DNA of 37,844 nt, taken from contig CAYQTL010000042.1 of NCBI GenBank assembly GCA_964420405.1, forward strand, positions 1-37,844. Reading direction: 5' to 3'. This document shows, piece after piece, positions 8,710 through 15,870 of the stretch. Every line of letters begins with the position of its first letter. The stretch's first letter is position 1. The DNA is from CAYQTL01 sp964420405 (GTDB taxonomy: Bacteria > Acidobacteriota > Thermoanaerobaculia > Thermoanaerobaculales > Sulfomarinibacteraceae). Made by a program: the position numbers and the translations under genes. The notes under the pieces are model-generated. The model saw nothing but the letters and a program-made list of their open reading frames with translations. It was not told the origin of the DNA and ran no database searches.

Positions 8710-10647
8710 CTACCGCCGGCTCAGCTGCCGCCGCGTGAGCTGCTCGAGCCCGCCGGCGAGCACCAGCTCCTGGGCGGCGGGGCCGAGGGGTGACACCGGG
8801 TAGGTCTCGCCGCGCCAGGTCGCCTTCGAACGCGCGAAGTCGACGATGACCTCCCCGGCCGGGATCGTCTTGCCCTCCTCGCCCTCGAACGCCGTCCGCA
8901 TCGCGTCCGACAGCGCGGGCGAGGCGAGGCAGATGAACGCGTTGTTGAAGGCGTTCCGCAGGTACGTCTGCGAGAAGCTCGCCGCGATCACCATCCGGAT
9001 GCCGCGGTAGGCCAGCGCGGTCGCCGCCTGCTCGCGCGACGATCCCGTCCCGAAGTTGTACCCCGCCACGATCAGGTCGCCGGCGGTGGCGATCTGCTGG
9101 AACTCCGGGTCGTAGTTGCGCATCGCGTGGGTCGCCATCTCGTCCGGCGTGAGGTCGTCTCGGTAGGTCACGTCCTTGCCGTAGATCCCGTCGGTGTTGA
9201 GGTTGTCCGCCGGCAGCCACAGCGCGCGCCCCTCGAGGGTCGCCGGGAATCCCTCACGGATCGAGACGTCGCGTTCCGGGGGCGCCCAGCCATGGTCGGT
9301 CAACCGGTACCCTGGGCTGGCGTCGTCGTGTCCCGGCGGGCCGGCGATGTGGCCGGCGATCGCCGACGCCGCCACCACCGCCGGGCTCGCCAGGTACGCC
9401 TGGGCGTCGCGCGAGCCCATCCGCCCCTTGAAGTTGCGGTTGGTGGCCGAGATCCCGACCTCGCCCGGCTCGAGCAGCCCCGCGCCGAGGCCGATGCACG
9501 CCCCGCACCCCGGCGGCAGCGTGCGCCCGCCCGCGTCGACCAGGGTCTTCCAGATCCCGCGCCGTTCGGCCTCGGCCTGGACCTCCGCCGACGCCGCCGC
9601 GACGTACAGCTCGACGCCGTCGGCGACGCGCTCGCCCTCGAGCACCGCCGCCGCCTGCTCGAGGTCCTCGATCCGCGAGTTGACGCAGCTCAGCAGGTAC
9701 GCCTTGTGGATCGCGACCCGCTCGCGCTCGATGTCGGCCACCGGCCGCATGATCGTGACCGTGTCGGGCCCCGACACGTGGGGCGACACGCGGTCGAGGT
9801 CGATCTCGATGTCGGCGGCGTACTCGGCGTCGGCGTCCGGGATGGGAGGGTGGGCCTCCCAGCCCGCGATCATCGCCTCGCCGAGCCGGCCGACGACTCC
9901 GCGCGACTCCAGGATCCGCATCCGCTGCCGCAGGTAGCCGGCGGTCACGCCGTCGAACGGGAACCAGCCGACCAGAGCGCCCCACTCGGTGGTCATGTTG
10001 GAGATCGTCATCCGCTCCGACATCGACAGCGCCGCCACCCCGTCGCCGGTGAACTCGACCGCCGCGTTGAGCACTTCGCCCCGGTTGTAGAGGCCGCAGA
10101 GGGTGATGATCACGTCCTTGCCGGTGACGCCGGGGCGCAGCCGCCCCGTGAGCGTCACCCGCACCGACCGCGGCACCAGCCACCAGGTCGTGCCTGTCGC
10201 CCAGATCGCCGCCGCGTCGGTCCGTACCACCGGCGTACCGACGGCCGCCAGCGCGCCGTACATGTTGGAGTGCGAGTCCGAAGCCACCACCAGCCGGCCG
10301 GGGTGCACGAACCCGTTCTCGCACATCAGCTGGTGGCCGATGCCGGCGCCGGCGGGGTGGAACGCGATCCCCTGCTCGCGGGCGAACGCCTCGATCCTGC
10401 GGTACTTCGCCAGGTTCTCCTCGGAGGTGTCCTGGACGTTGTGGTCGAGGGTGAACACCGGCTGGTCGGGGTCGGCCACCTTCGACGCCCCGATCGCCCG
10501 GAACTTGGGCAGCACCGCCCCGGTGTTGTCGTGGGTCATGACGTGGAACGGGCGCACCGTGACCATGTCACCCGCGCGCACCTCGTACCCCTCGTCGAGC
10601 CCCACGGCGTGTGCCTGGACGACCTTCTCCGTGAGCGTCTGTGCCAT
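8710..10647 (-). CDS. aconitase-superfamily hydro-lyase, single-chain Lys4/homoaconitase-like
   Basis: 645 residues from ATG 10647 with GAGAGGG upstream; the longer frame to 10782 only translates a repeat (PIPIPFPFPIP) and is rejected. Cytoplasmic [4Fe-4S] hydro-lyase: cluster cysteines C321 (SCVNSR) and C381/C384 (GCGACIG). Active-site segments are DHN at 69-71, SDSHSNMYG at 123-131, and FGTGSSREQAATAL at 532-545. The segments TDAAAIWATGTTWW and NLNTDGIYGKDVTYRDD, and the large-plus-swivel single-chain order, resemble fungal homoaconitase (Lys4) more than bacterial AcnA/AcnB or the split LeuCD enzymes. It follows an MmgE/PrpD gene, so I infer that the pair interconverts a tricarboxylic substrate, perhaps 2-methylcitrate via 2-methylaconitate to 2-methylisocitrate. 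No prpB, prpC or lysine genes are visible to confirm this. Confidence 0.93.
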   Translation of the reverse strand: MAQTLTEKVVQAHAVGLDEGYEVRAGDMVTVRPFHVMTHDNTGAVLPKFRAIGASKVADPDQPVFTLDHNVQDTSEENLAKYRRIEAFAREQGIAFHPAGAGIGHQLMCENGFVHPGRLVVASDSHSNMYGALAAVGTPVVRTDAAAIWATGTTWWLVPRSVRVTLTGRLRPGVTGKDVIITLCGLYNRGEVLNAAVEFTGDGVAALSMSERMTISNMTTEWGALVGWFPFDGVTAGYLRQRMRILESRGVVGRLGEAMIAGWEAHPPIPDADAEYAADIEIDLDRVSPHVSGPDTVTIMRPVADIERERVAIHKAYLLSCVNSRIEDLEQAAAVLEGERVADGVELYVAAASAEVQAEAERRGIWKTLVDAGGRTLPPGCGACIGLGAGLLEPGEVGISATNRNFKGRMGSRDAQAYLASPAVVAASAIAGHIAGPPGHDDASPGYRLTDHGWAPPERDVSIREGFPATLEGRALWLPADNLNTDGIYGKDVTYRDDLTPDEMATHAMRNYDPEFQQIATAGDLIVAGYNFGTGSSREQAATALAYRGIRMVIAASFSQTYLRNAFNNAFICLASPALSDAMRTAFEGEEGKTIPAGEVIVDFARSKATWRGETYPVSPLGPAAQELVLAGGLEQLTRRQLSRR

Positions 10648-10683
10648 CGTGTCCCTCTCTCGCGGACTTCCGCGTCCAAACCG

Positions 10684-10770
10684 AGGATCCGATCCCGATC
10701 CCGTTCCCGACGCCTGCGTCCGACGCCCTCGCATCGGGATCGGGAACGGGAACGGGATCGGGATCGGAGG
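10684..10770. repeat. CGNNCC hexamer array folding into a perfect 21-bp inverted repeat
   Basis: Units of CGATCC, CGATCC and CGTTCC run left to right, and their exact reverse complements follow. The arms 10689-10709 and 10747-10767 match over all 21 bases, with a 37-base loop that itself has hexamer character. It lies in the 141-base spacer between prpD and acn, upstream of the acn ribosome site. It could attenuate, stabilise or terminate the transcript. No T-tract follows, so a simple intrinsic terminator is not obvious. Confidence 0.9.
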
Positions 10771-10788
10771 GCGCGGTCGCACTCCGCG

Positions 10789-12162
10789 TTACCTGCTCGC
10801 CACCAGCTCACCCATCAGCACCCGCACGTCGTCGTACTCGTCCGCGCGGGCGACCGCCCCGCGCATCCGTTCCACGTCCTCCGGCGTCGCGATCCCCGCG
10901 GCCAGCGCCGCCATCTTGCCGGCGATCTCCTCGTCGGTCAGCGGGTTGCGCGGGTCGCCCTTGGGGTAGTCGATCTGCTTCTCGAAGCTGCGGCCGTCGG
11001 TCGTCTCGACCACCACCCGCACCCGCTGCAGCGCGGGGAACAGCTTCTCGATCTCCGGGTCGGCGATCACCTTCACCTTGTCGAGCTGCGCCCGGATCCG
11101 CGGGTCCATGATCTTGGCGTCGGTGAACTGGATCGGCGTCACGTGCCGGTCCGCCACCGCCGCCGCGATCACGTACGGCAACGAGTGGTCGGCGGTCTCC
11201 TTGGTGCGCGGGTCGTACTTCGACGGGTCGGCGAGGATGTCGGCCGCCCGCGCGAGGGAGTAGATCGTCACCGTCGCCACCTCCTCGGCGGCGAGGTCGT
11301 TGTCGATCACCAGGTCCAGCGTCGCAGAGATGGGCGCGTGGGTCAGCGCCTCGGTCGGGAAGAACTTCATCCCGCAGTCGAGGATCCGCCACGTGTCGCC
11401 GAGCCCCTCGGTCAGGATGTCGAACCGCCAGTCGCTCGCGAACACGTGGGAGAAGCCCTCCTTGCCGTCGAGCACGTGCTCGGGCCCGGTGTACCCCTGC
11501 TCGGCGAGCAGCGCCGCGAGCACGCCGGACTGCGTCGCGAGCGGGTCGACCGTGTTCTTCATCATCGTCAGTGTGCCGGCGGTCACCGAGCCGGTGGTGC
11601 AGTGGCGCGACGCCGAGATCCCGATCGCGTGCTGGATCTGCTCGGGGCTGAGGCCGAGCATCCGACCTGCGGCCACCGGTGCCGCCGCCGCCGTCAGGGT
11701 CGCGTGGTGCCAGCCGATCTCGCGGATGCCGGGGAACGAGATCTCGCACAGGCGCTGCTCGATCTCGTAGGCGATCGCGATCCCCAGCAGCAGGTCGCGG
11801 CCCGAGCCGCCGGCGCGCTCGGCCGCCGCCATCGCCGCCGGGATGATGTCCGACGGGTGGGAGGGGTCCTGCTTCCAGTAGATGTCGTTGTAGTCCATCA
11901 CCCGGATCATCAGAGCGTTGAGCAGCGACGCCGACACCGGGTCCATCGTCTCGCCGGTCACCAGCACCCTGCACGGGCCCTGGCCGGCGATCTCCCTGAG
12001 CACCTTCCCGGCGAGGTGCACGTCGTGCTGCTGTGCGCCGCCGAGCGCGCACCCCACCGAGTCCAGCAGGAACCGCTTCGCCTCCCGGACCACCGCTTCG
12101 GGAAGCTGCTCGTACGTCGTTCCCGCCGCCCACTCCGCCACCGTCGCCGTCACTGTGCCCAT
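10789..12162 (-). CDS. MmgE/PrpD family protein (2-methylcitrate dehydratase-like)
   Basis: 457 residues from ATG 12162 preceded by GGGGGGAT; a start 75 bases further up is possible but lacks a site. The family includes 2-methylcitrate dehydratase (PrpD), MmgE and cis-aconitate decarboxylase. Visible family features: EWAAGTTYEQLP and LLDSVGCALGG at the N-terminus, VMDYNDIYWKQDPSHPSDIIP (Asp/His region), ATQSGVLAALLAEQGYTGP in the middle, FFPTEALTHAPISA, and YPKGDPRNPLTDEEI near the C-terminus. It is the first gene of the minus-strand operon with the aconitase-like gene 141 bases downstream. This supports sequential dehydration and rehydration of one substrate, most likely 2-methylcitrate. Substrate assignment is an inference. 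Confidence 0.93.
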   Translation of the reverse strand: MGTVTATVAEWAAGTTYEQLPEAVVREAKRFLLDSVGCALGGAQQHDVHLAGKVLREIAGQGPCRVLVTGETMDPVSASLLNALMIRVMDYNDIYWKQDPSHPSDIIPAAMAAAERAGGSGRDLLLGIAIAYEIEQRLCEISFPGIREIGWHHATLTAAAAPVAAGRMLGLSPEQIQHAIGISASRHCTTGSVTAGTLTMMKNTVDPLATQSGVLAALLAEQGYTGPEHVLDGKEGFSHVFASDWRFDILTEGLGDTWRILDCGMKFFPTEALTHAPISATLDLVIDNDLAAEEVATVTIYSLARAADILADPSKYDPRTKETADHSLPYVIAAAVADRHVTPIQFTDAKIMDPRIRAQLDKVKVIADPEIEKLFPALQRVRVVVETTDGRSFEKQIDYPKGDPRNPLTDEEIAGKMAALAAGIATPEDVERMRGAVARADEYDDVRVLMGELVASR

Positions 12163-12251
12163 CGGATCCCCCCAGCTCCGCCGCCGGCGTTCCGCCCGCC
12201 GCGAGTCCGGGGATTCTATCGACCGCGCCTCCCCCACTCAACATCGGCGGC

Positions 12252-12297
12252 CCCGATTCCCGCGTCCGCGTCCGTGTCCGGGCCCGCTCCCGACGAG
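12252..12297. repeat. CGNNYC hexamer array upstream of prpD
   Basis: Seven or so units in register: CGATTC, CGCGTC, CGCGTC, CGTGTC, CGGGCC, CGCTCC, CGACGA. It shares the ten-base string CCGCGTCCGT with both sides of the assembly gap and the unit pattern with the hairpin at 10684-10770. It lies about 90-135 bases upstream of the prpD start. Confidence 0.75.
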
Positions 12298-12330
12298 ATG
12301 GCGGTCTATCCCGCCATCAGTGATTTCAAA

Positions 12331-12359
12331 GCGGAGTGCGCAGAGAGCGCAGAGAGAGT
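12331..12359. repeat. GCAGAG-type tandem repeat
   Basis: Reads GCGGAGTGCGCAGAGAGCGC then AGAGAGAGT, imperfect copies of a GCGCAGAGA unit. A similar degenerate run (GCGGAGGACGCGGAGATGGA) stands after lemA at 6219-6238. Such purine-rich extragenic runs occur in many environmental genomes; function is unknown. Confidence 0.5.
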
Positions 12360-12498
12360 CGCAGCCACGACCACATCGGGACGCCGCTGCTCTCCCCGGG
12401 GCTGCCAGACACCCATCATCCGGCACCGGTCGAGGAGACCCGTCCAGGACTCACCGATCGACACTCAGTGGGAGTCAGTGGGATCATTCGACAGGAGG

Positions 12499-12591
12499 AG
12501 TAAGCACACGGCCCAGGTCAGTGCCCGAGTTCCGGACGAGCTCGCCGTCCTCGCCTTCCGCGTCGGCCATCGAGGATCCGTGTACCGGTAG
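12499..12591 (+). pseudogene. remnant of an RHH-type antitoxin
   Basis: The frame reads SKHTAQVSARVPDELAVLA and then diverges to a stop at 12589. That segment matches the start of ribbon-helix-helix antitoxins (typically M-S/A-K-x-A-Q-x-S-A-R-V-P-D-E-L). A strong AGGAGGAG ribosome site lies directly before it, but no ATG, GTG or TTG is present between that site and the Ser codon, and the conserved helices after the strand are missing. I therefore call it a decayed 5' fragment. It faces the opposite way to the intact vapBC pair 125 bases away. Confidence 0.5.
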
Positions 12592-12715
12592 TCTCGTCCG
12601 AGCGGTCCGCTGCCGGGACCGCCGGTCGTTGGCACTCGGCCTCGTGCCTTCGGTCTCCGGTCGGCGAATGCCTCGCCGTCGGCATCTGTGGAGCAGGCCG
12701 GGGCACCGGCGGCGT

Positions 12716-13183
12716 TCAAGGGTACGGTGGCGGGTTCGGCTGGTGAACGCCTCGTCCGGCCTGTGGTGGTACGAGGAACGGGTCGACGACGCGGACGCCG
12801 CCGTACTCCGCTCCGTGCTGGAGGTCCTCGGTGAGGAGTGCATCGGCGCCGCAGATCTGGGCCGCGGCGACGATGAGGGCATCCCACCAAGACAGCGAGT
12901 GGCGGTCCTCGAGGGCCCAGGCCCTCGTCACGACCGGATGACCGACGTCGACCGGCTGCCAGGCCTCCAATGAGGTGACGATCGTGCGGGCGTCGTCTCG
13001 AGGCATGCCGAGCTTCCTGCTGAGGGTCGCGTAGAGCTCGTGCTGGACCTGGGTGCTGACCCGCCCGAGGCGCGTCTCCCACAGCCGCTCGAGCCAGTCG
13101 GTGGCGCTGCGGTGCTTGGCCGGCTGCGACAGGTCGTACCGGTAGACGAGGACGTTGGTGTCAACGAAGACCCGTGCGGTCAT
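12716..13183 (-). CDS. vapC: PIN-domain ribonuclease toxin, VapC family
   Basis: 155 residues from ATG 13183, overlapping the antitoxin's 3' end by 23 bases. All four acidic residues of a PIN active site are present: D8 (FVDTNVLVYRYD), E49 (QVQHELYATL), D101 (SWWDALIVAAA) and D120 (LLTEDLQHG). PIN toxins cut RNA, commonly initiator tRNA or rRNA, when freed from the antitoxin. The domain seems complete at about residue 138. The remaining 17 residues (PPQAGRGVHQPNPPPYP) look like a read-on tail. The pair is probably functional. Confidence 0.92.
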   Translation of the reverse strand: MTARVFVDTNVLVYRYDLSQPAKHRSATDWLERLWETRLGRVSTQVQHELYATLSRKLGMPRDDARTIVTSLEAWQPVDVGHPVVTRAWALEDRHSLSWWDALIVAAAQICGADALLTEDLQHGAEYGGVRVVDPFLVPPQAGRGVHQPNPPPYP

Positions 13184-13403
13184 GGAGCTCCTCGCGGGAG
13201 GGAAGGACCTGGCCCGCCCGGCGGAGGGGGCGGGGATCGATCGACCGGAACGCCTCGTAGCTCTCCTGGTAGCGCTGCTCACGCTCCTTCAGGTCGTGCA
13301 GCATCTCGCCGAGCATGCGCGAGACGCTGGTGCCCCGCCGGGCGGCCTCGACCCGCGCCCACCGCGCGATCTCCTCGTCGACGGTGATTGTGACGTTCTT
13401 CAT
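13161..13403 (-). CDS. vapB: antitoxin of the VapBC pair, RHH type
   Basis: 80 residues from ATG 13403. The N-terminal strand MKNVTITVDEEIARWARVEA followed by ARRGTSVSRMLGEMLHDL is a ribbon-helix-helix DNA-binding fold of the kind seen in VapB-like antitoxins. The charged C-terminal half would wrap the toxin. The downstream vapC overlaps it by 23 bases, so the two are translationally coupled. A promoter with an operator-like palindrome ends right at the start codon, so it probably represses its own operon together with VapC. Confidence 0.9.
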   Translation of the reverse strand: MKNVTITVDEEIARWARVEAARRGTSVSRMLGEMLHDLKEREQRYQESYEAFRSIDPRPLRRAGQVLPSREELHDRTGLR

Positions 13404-13438
13404 GCCACGAATCTAGTGCTACACGAAGTTCGTGTCAA
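13404..13438 (-). promoter_or_regulatory. vapBC promoter with 7-1-7 operator palindrome; leaderless-type start
   Basis: On the minus strand: TTGACA at 13438-13433, a 17-base spacer, TAGATT at 13415-13410, then six bases to ATG. Transcription starting seven bases after the -10 box would begin at the A of the ATG, so the mRNA would be leaderless; no Shine-Dalgarno site is present. The palindrome ACACGAA-G-TTCGTGT (13421-13435) overlaps the -35 box and spacer, where a VapBC complex would block RNA polymerase. Confidence 0.75.
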
Positions 13439-13473
13439 TGTTCGCAGATGCTGTCCCGGTCCGGATGATCAGG

Positions 13474-13719
13474 TCACGCCGGGCCGGCGCCCGGGGGCCG
13501 GATCTCCCGAACCAGCACCAGCAGGACCCCGTCGCGGAAGCCGCTCGGGTCGCGCGAGGTGTGGCGGGACAGCAGGTTCCAGTCGCCGAGGCGGGTGGTG
13601 AGGCGGGAGACGACCTCCTGGGTCGTGACGGTCGGCCGGCCGAGGTCGAGGTCGAGGCCGGCGACCGGCTCACGCCCGCGGATGGTGCCGACCCGCCGTG
13701 CCGCGGCGTCAGGGGCGGG
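13474..13719 (-). pseudogene. headless open frame continuing past the methyltransferase stop
   Basis: Directly after the methyltransferase TGA the same frame stays open for 81 codons to a TGA at 13474-13476. It has strong G/C third-position bias and protein-like sequence, for example TTQEVVSRLTTRLGDWNLLS and then DPSGFRDGVLLVLVREIRPP. There is no plausible start codon near its beginning. I do not recognise the family. It may be the 3' remnant of a lost gene, or a C-terminal extension separated by a new stop codon. Confidence 0.5.
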
Positions 13720-14469
13720 TCATCGCCCGGGATTCGCGTGCGCCACGCGGTGGTGCCGCGTCACGACGTACACGGTCCACGGGGGGATGCGGGTCTCACT
13801 GACCCAGGGGATCGGCTCCGCACCCGTGGCGAGCGGGCGGTGGGCCGCGACCACGCGGAGGCCGGCCGCGAGGAGGAGGCGGCGGTACTCCTCGTCGGGG
13901 CAGAGGATGTCGAGGCACGGGCGGGGGTCGTCGATGTCGGTGATCACGTCGCGGACGACGTCGCCGGTGCGGGCGACGCGGTTCGCGGGGAAGTCGCGGG
14001 TGGAGAACGACGCCCACTCGTGGAGGTAGAGCTCGGGCGTGGACACGATCATGACCAGGACGCCATCCGGGCGCAGTCGCGCGGCGATGCGCCTCAGGAG
14101 CGGGGGCTTCTCGTCCATCGGGATGTTGTCGAAGGTGAACGCGGCGAGCACGAGGTCGAACCGCCGGTCACCCAGGACCGCCAGGTCGCGACTCGTGTCG
14201 AGCAGGTACTCGCCGTCGGGATCCGCCGCCCGCGCGAGCCGGACCATCTCGGCGGCGATGTCGACGCCAAAGGCGTCGAACCCGTGTCGGGCGAGGAACC
14301 TGGTCGAGCGCCCCGTACCGCAGCCGAGGTCGAGCGCCTCCCGCCCTCGCACGTGCTCGGCGAGCAGGGCGGGCAGGTCGCGGAACGCGAGCAGGTAGGT
14401 CCCCGGGAACTCCATCGCGGCGTAGGCCGCCGCCTTGCGGTCGTCGGCGTAGACGTTCATGAACTCCAT
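13720..14469 (-). CDS. class I SAM-dependent methyltransferase
   Basis: 249 residues from ATG 14469 with GGAGGGGG six bases upstream. Motif I EALDLGCGTGRSTRFLARHG (about residues 43-62) binds S-adenosylmethionine; FGVDIAAEM is the acidic motif after strand 2; FDLVLAAFTFDNI is motif IV; LRRIAARLRPDGVLVMIVS follows the family pattern. The substrate is unknown. Predicted cytoplasmic. The reading frame remains open and coding-like after its TGA. Confidence 0.88.
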   Translation of the reverse strand: MEFMNVYADDRKAAAYAAMEFPGTYLLAFRDLPALLAEHVRGREALDLGCGTGRSTRFLARHGFDAFGVDIAAEMVRLARAADPDGEYLLDTSRDLAVLGDRRFDLVLAAFTFDNIPMDEKPPLLRRIAARLRPDGVLVMIVSTPELYLHEWASFSTRDFPANRVARTGDVVRDVITDIDDPRPCLDILCPDEEYRRLLLAAGLRVVAAHRPLATGAEPIPWVSETRIPPWTVYVVTRHHRVAHANPGR

Positions 14470-14550
14470 CGCCCCCTCCTTCGTCGGTCGGGGGAACGAT
14501 GGCGCACGATCCGCCGGCAGGCGACAGCCGATTCGGCTCCGGTTCGGGCC

Positions 14551-14580
14551 GTCCACCGGCCGGCCTTCCGCGCGGTGGAC
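14551..14580 (-). terminator. hairpin after the PPC-protein gene
   Basis: Eight-base arms GTCCACCG (14551-14558) and CGGTGGAC (14573-14580) lie 22-52 bases past the stop of the minus-strand gene ending at 14603. There is no T-tract, so termination is only a guess. Confidence 0.3.
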
Positions 14581-14602
14581 GAGCAGCGAGGCCCGGGGCC
14601 GT

Positions 14603-15649
14603 CTACTCCACCGTCAGCGACTGCAGCTCCACCGGGATCTCGCCGCCGTCGACCACCACCACGAAGCTGTAGTCGCTGTCGTCGCTGCCGGCTCCGACGG
14701 CCACGCGCAGGTAGTAGGTTCCGGTGGCCGCGACCACGACCGTGCCGGCGGCGTTCGCATCGGCCGTGGCGCCGTTGTCGCCGTCCAGGATCGTGGTGGA
14801 TCCGTCGGTGTCGAGAATCTGGATCAGGGTGGCGGTCGGGCCGCCGTCGTTGTCCGGGTCGTCGTCCATGATGACGCACACCCGGTCGCCAGCCGTGGCC
14901 GGGAACGAGAAGAAGTCGACATCTCCCGTCGGCACCGCTGCGGTCATCATCGGCGCGGTGACGGGGGTGGCCGACGGCGCGTCGTCGTTCGGCTCCGACT
15001 CGGCCACCGCCGAGGCCGGGTCGACGACCACCGCTGTCAGGTGGTAGGGCGTGATCAGGGCGTTGTCACCGAACTCGTGGATCTCGAAGAACACTGCCCC
15101 GGCCTGCGGCACCGGAGCGCCGGCGACCGCCGACTCGAGGGGGCCGCCGTCGTCGTCGTCGAACTCGATCAGCGTGGACCCGTCCGCGGCGCGCACGGTC
15201 AGCGTCGTGTCGGGGGTCGTCGTGGACTCCCCTGTGTCGGTCTGCGCGAACACCAGGTCGCCGACCGCCGCCCCGGCGACCGACCAGAAGTCCACGTCGC
15301 CGGCAGGCGAGATGTCGCCGGTGCCGTAGTCCCCGCCGGGCACCGCGGTCGCGGTCCCGAACGTGTCGTTGGGCTCGACCTCGGATGCCTGGCCGAAGGT
15401 CGCCTTCGTCGCCGACGACGAGCCGATCGCCTCCTGCAACGCCGCGACCACCGCCTCGAGTCGCCGCTGCGCGTCGGCCCCCGGCCGAACGCGCAACGCC
15501 TCCTTTGCTGCCGTCACGGAGTCCTCCAGCCGCTGCAGGTCCGCGGTGTTCGCGGCCAGAGCCGACCCCGGGGCGCGCCCCACCGCCAGTGCGATCACCA
15601 CCGTCATCAGCGACCACGACACCCGCCGCACTCCCCCGTGCTCCCTCAT
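14603..15649 (-). CDS. secreted protein with two PPC domains
   Basis: 348 residues from ATG 15649, with GGGGAGG upstream. A signal peptide (SWSLMTVVIALAVGRAPGSALAA, described as hydrophobic residues 11-32) is followed by a short helical region (34-75). Two pre-peptidase C-terminal-like domains follow: the first begins EVEPNDTFGTA at 90 and has GDVDFWSV near 118, the second begins ESEPNDDAPSATP at 218 and has GDVDFFSF near 243. Acidic runs such as FDDDDGG and MDDDPDNDGG may bind calcium. There is no catalytic domain; in other proteins PPC domains accompany secreted proteases and adhesins. It ends GGEIPVELQSLTVE, which may be a C-terminal sorting tag. The nuclease gene lies 221 bases upstream. 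Confidence 0.9.
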   Translation of the reverse strand: MREHGGVRRVSWSLMTVVIALAVGRAPGSALAANTADLQRLEDSVTAAKEALRVRPGADAQRRLEAVVAALQEAIGSSSATKATFGQASEVEPNDTFGTATAVPGGDYGTGDISPAGDVDFWSVAGAAVGDLVFAQTDTGESTTTPDTTLTVRAADGSTLIEFDDDDGGPLESAVAGAPVPQAGAVFFEIHEFGDNALITPYHLTAVVVDPASAVAESEPNDDAPSATPVTAPMMTAAVPTGDVDFFSFPATAGDRVCVIMDDDPDNDGGPTATLIQILDTDGSTTILDGDNGATADANAAGTVVVAATGTYYLRVAVGAGSDDSDYSFVVVVDGGEIPVELQSLTVE

Positions 15650-15766
15650 CACGACCTCCCCGATGCGTGCCCGCCGGGCCCTTCCACAGGCGCCGGCATC
15701 GATCACGACGGCCGCACCACCCATCGGCGCGACGTTCCTCTCTGACAGGAGCTGCGCGTCGTTGAG

Positions 15767-15800
15767 ATCATATACCTGATAGAGGCATTTCAGATGCGGA
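15767..15800 (-). promoter_or_regulatory. possible promoter of the PPC-protein gene
   Basis: An AT-rich island in a very GC-rich region. On the minus strand it contains TATGAT at 15772-15767, about 118 bases before the start codon at 15649. No good -35 box at the right distance was found. Confidence 0.25.
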
Positions 15801-15870
15801 TGGCCCGCGATCGGACAACGGAGACAATCGCCGGTCGTGAGACGCCCGGGCCGGACCCTGGGTGACCGCT

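Larger units (their letters stand above)
12163..12498. other. intergenic region upstream of prpD
   Basis: No gene is supported here. It contains the period-6 array at 12252-12297, a GCAGAG-type repeat at 12331-12359, and a short direct repeat CAGTGGGAGTCAGTGGGAT near 12465-12485. Long open frames crossing it on both strands are low-complexity shadows. Confidence 0.6.

Noticed and set aside
10648..10782. N-terminal extension of the aconitase-like protein
   Set aside because: It translates the hexamer hairpin into PIPIPFPFPIP-like repeats; the ATG at 10647 has a ribosome site and matches the family start.
9127..12591. 1154-codon open frame on the plus strand
   Set aside because: Antisense shadow of acn and prpD; Arg/His/Asp-rich with no domain. 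Only its last 31 codons, outside those genes, hold the antitoxin remnant.
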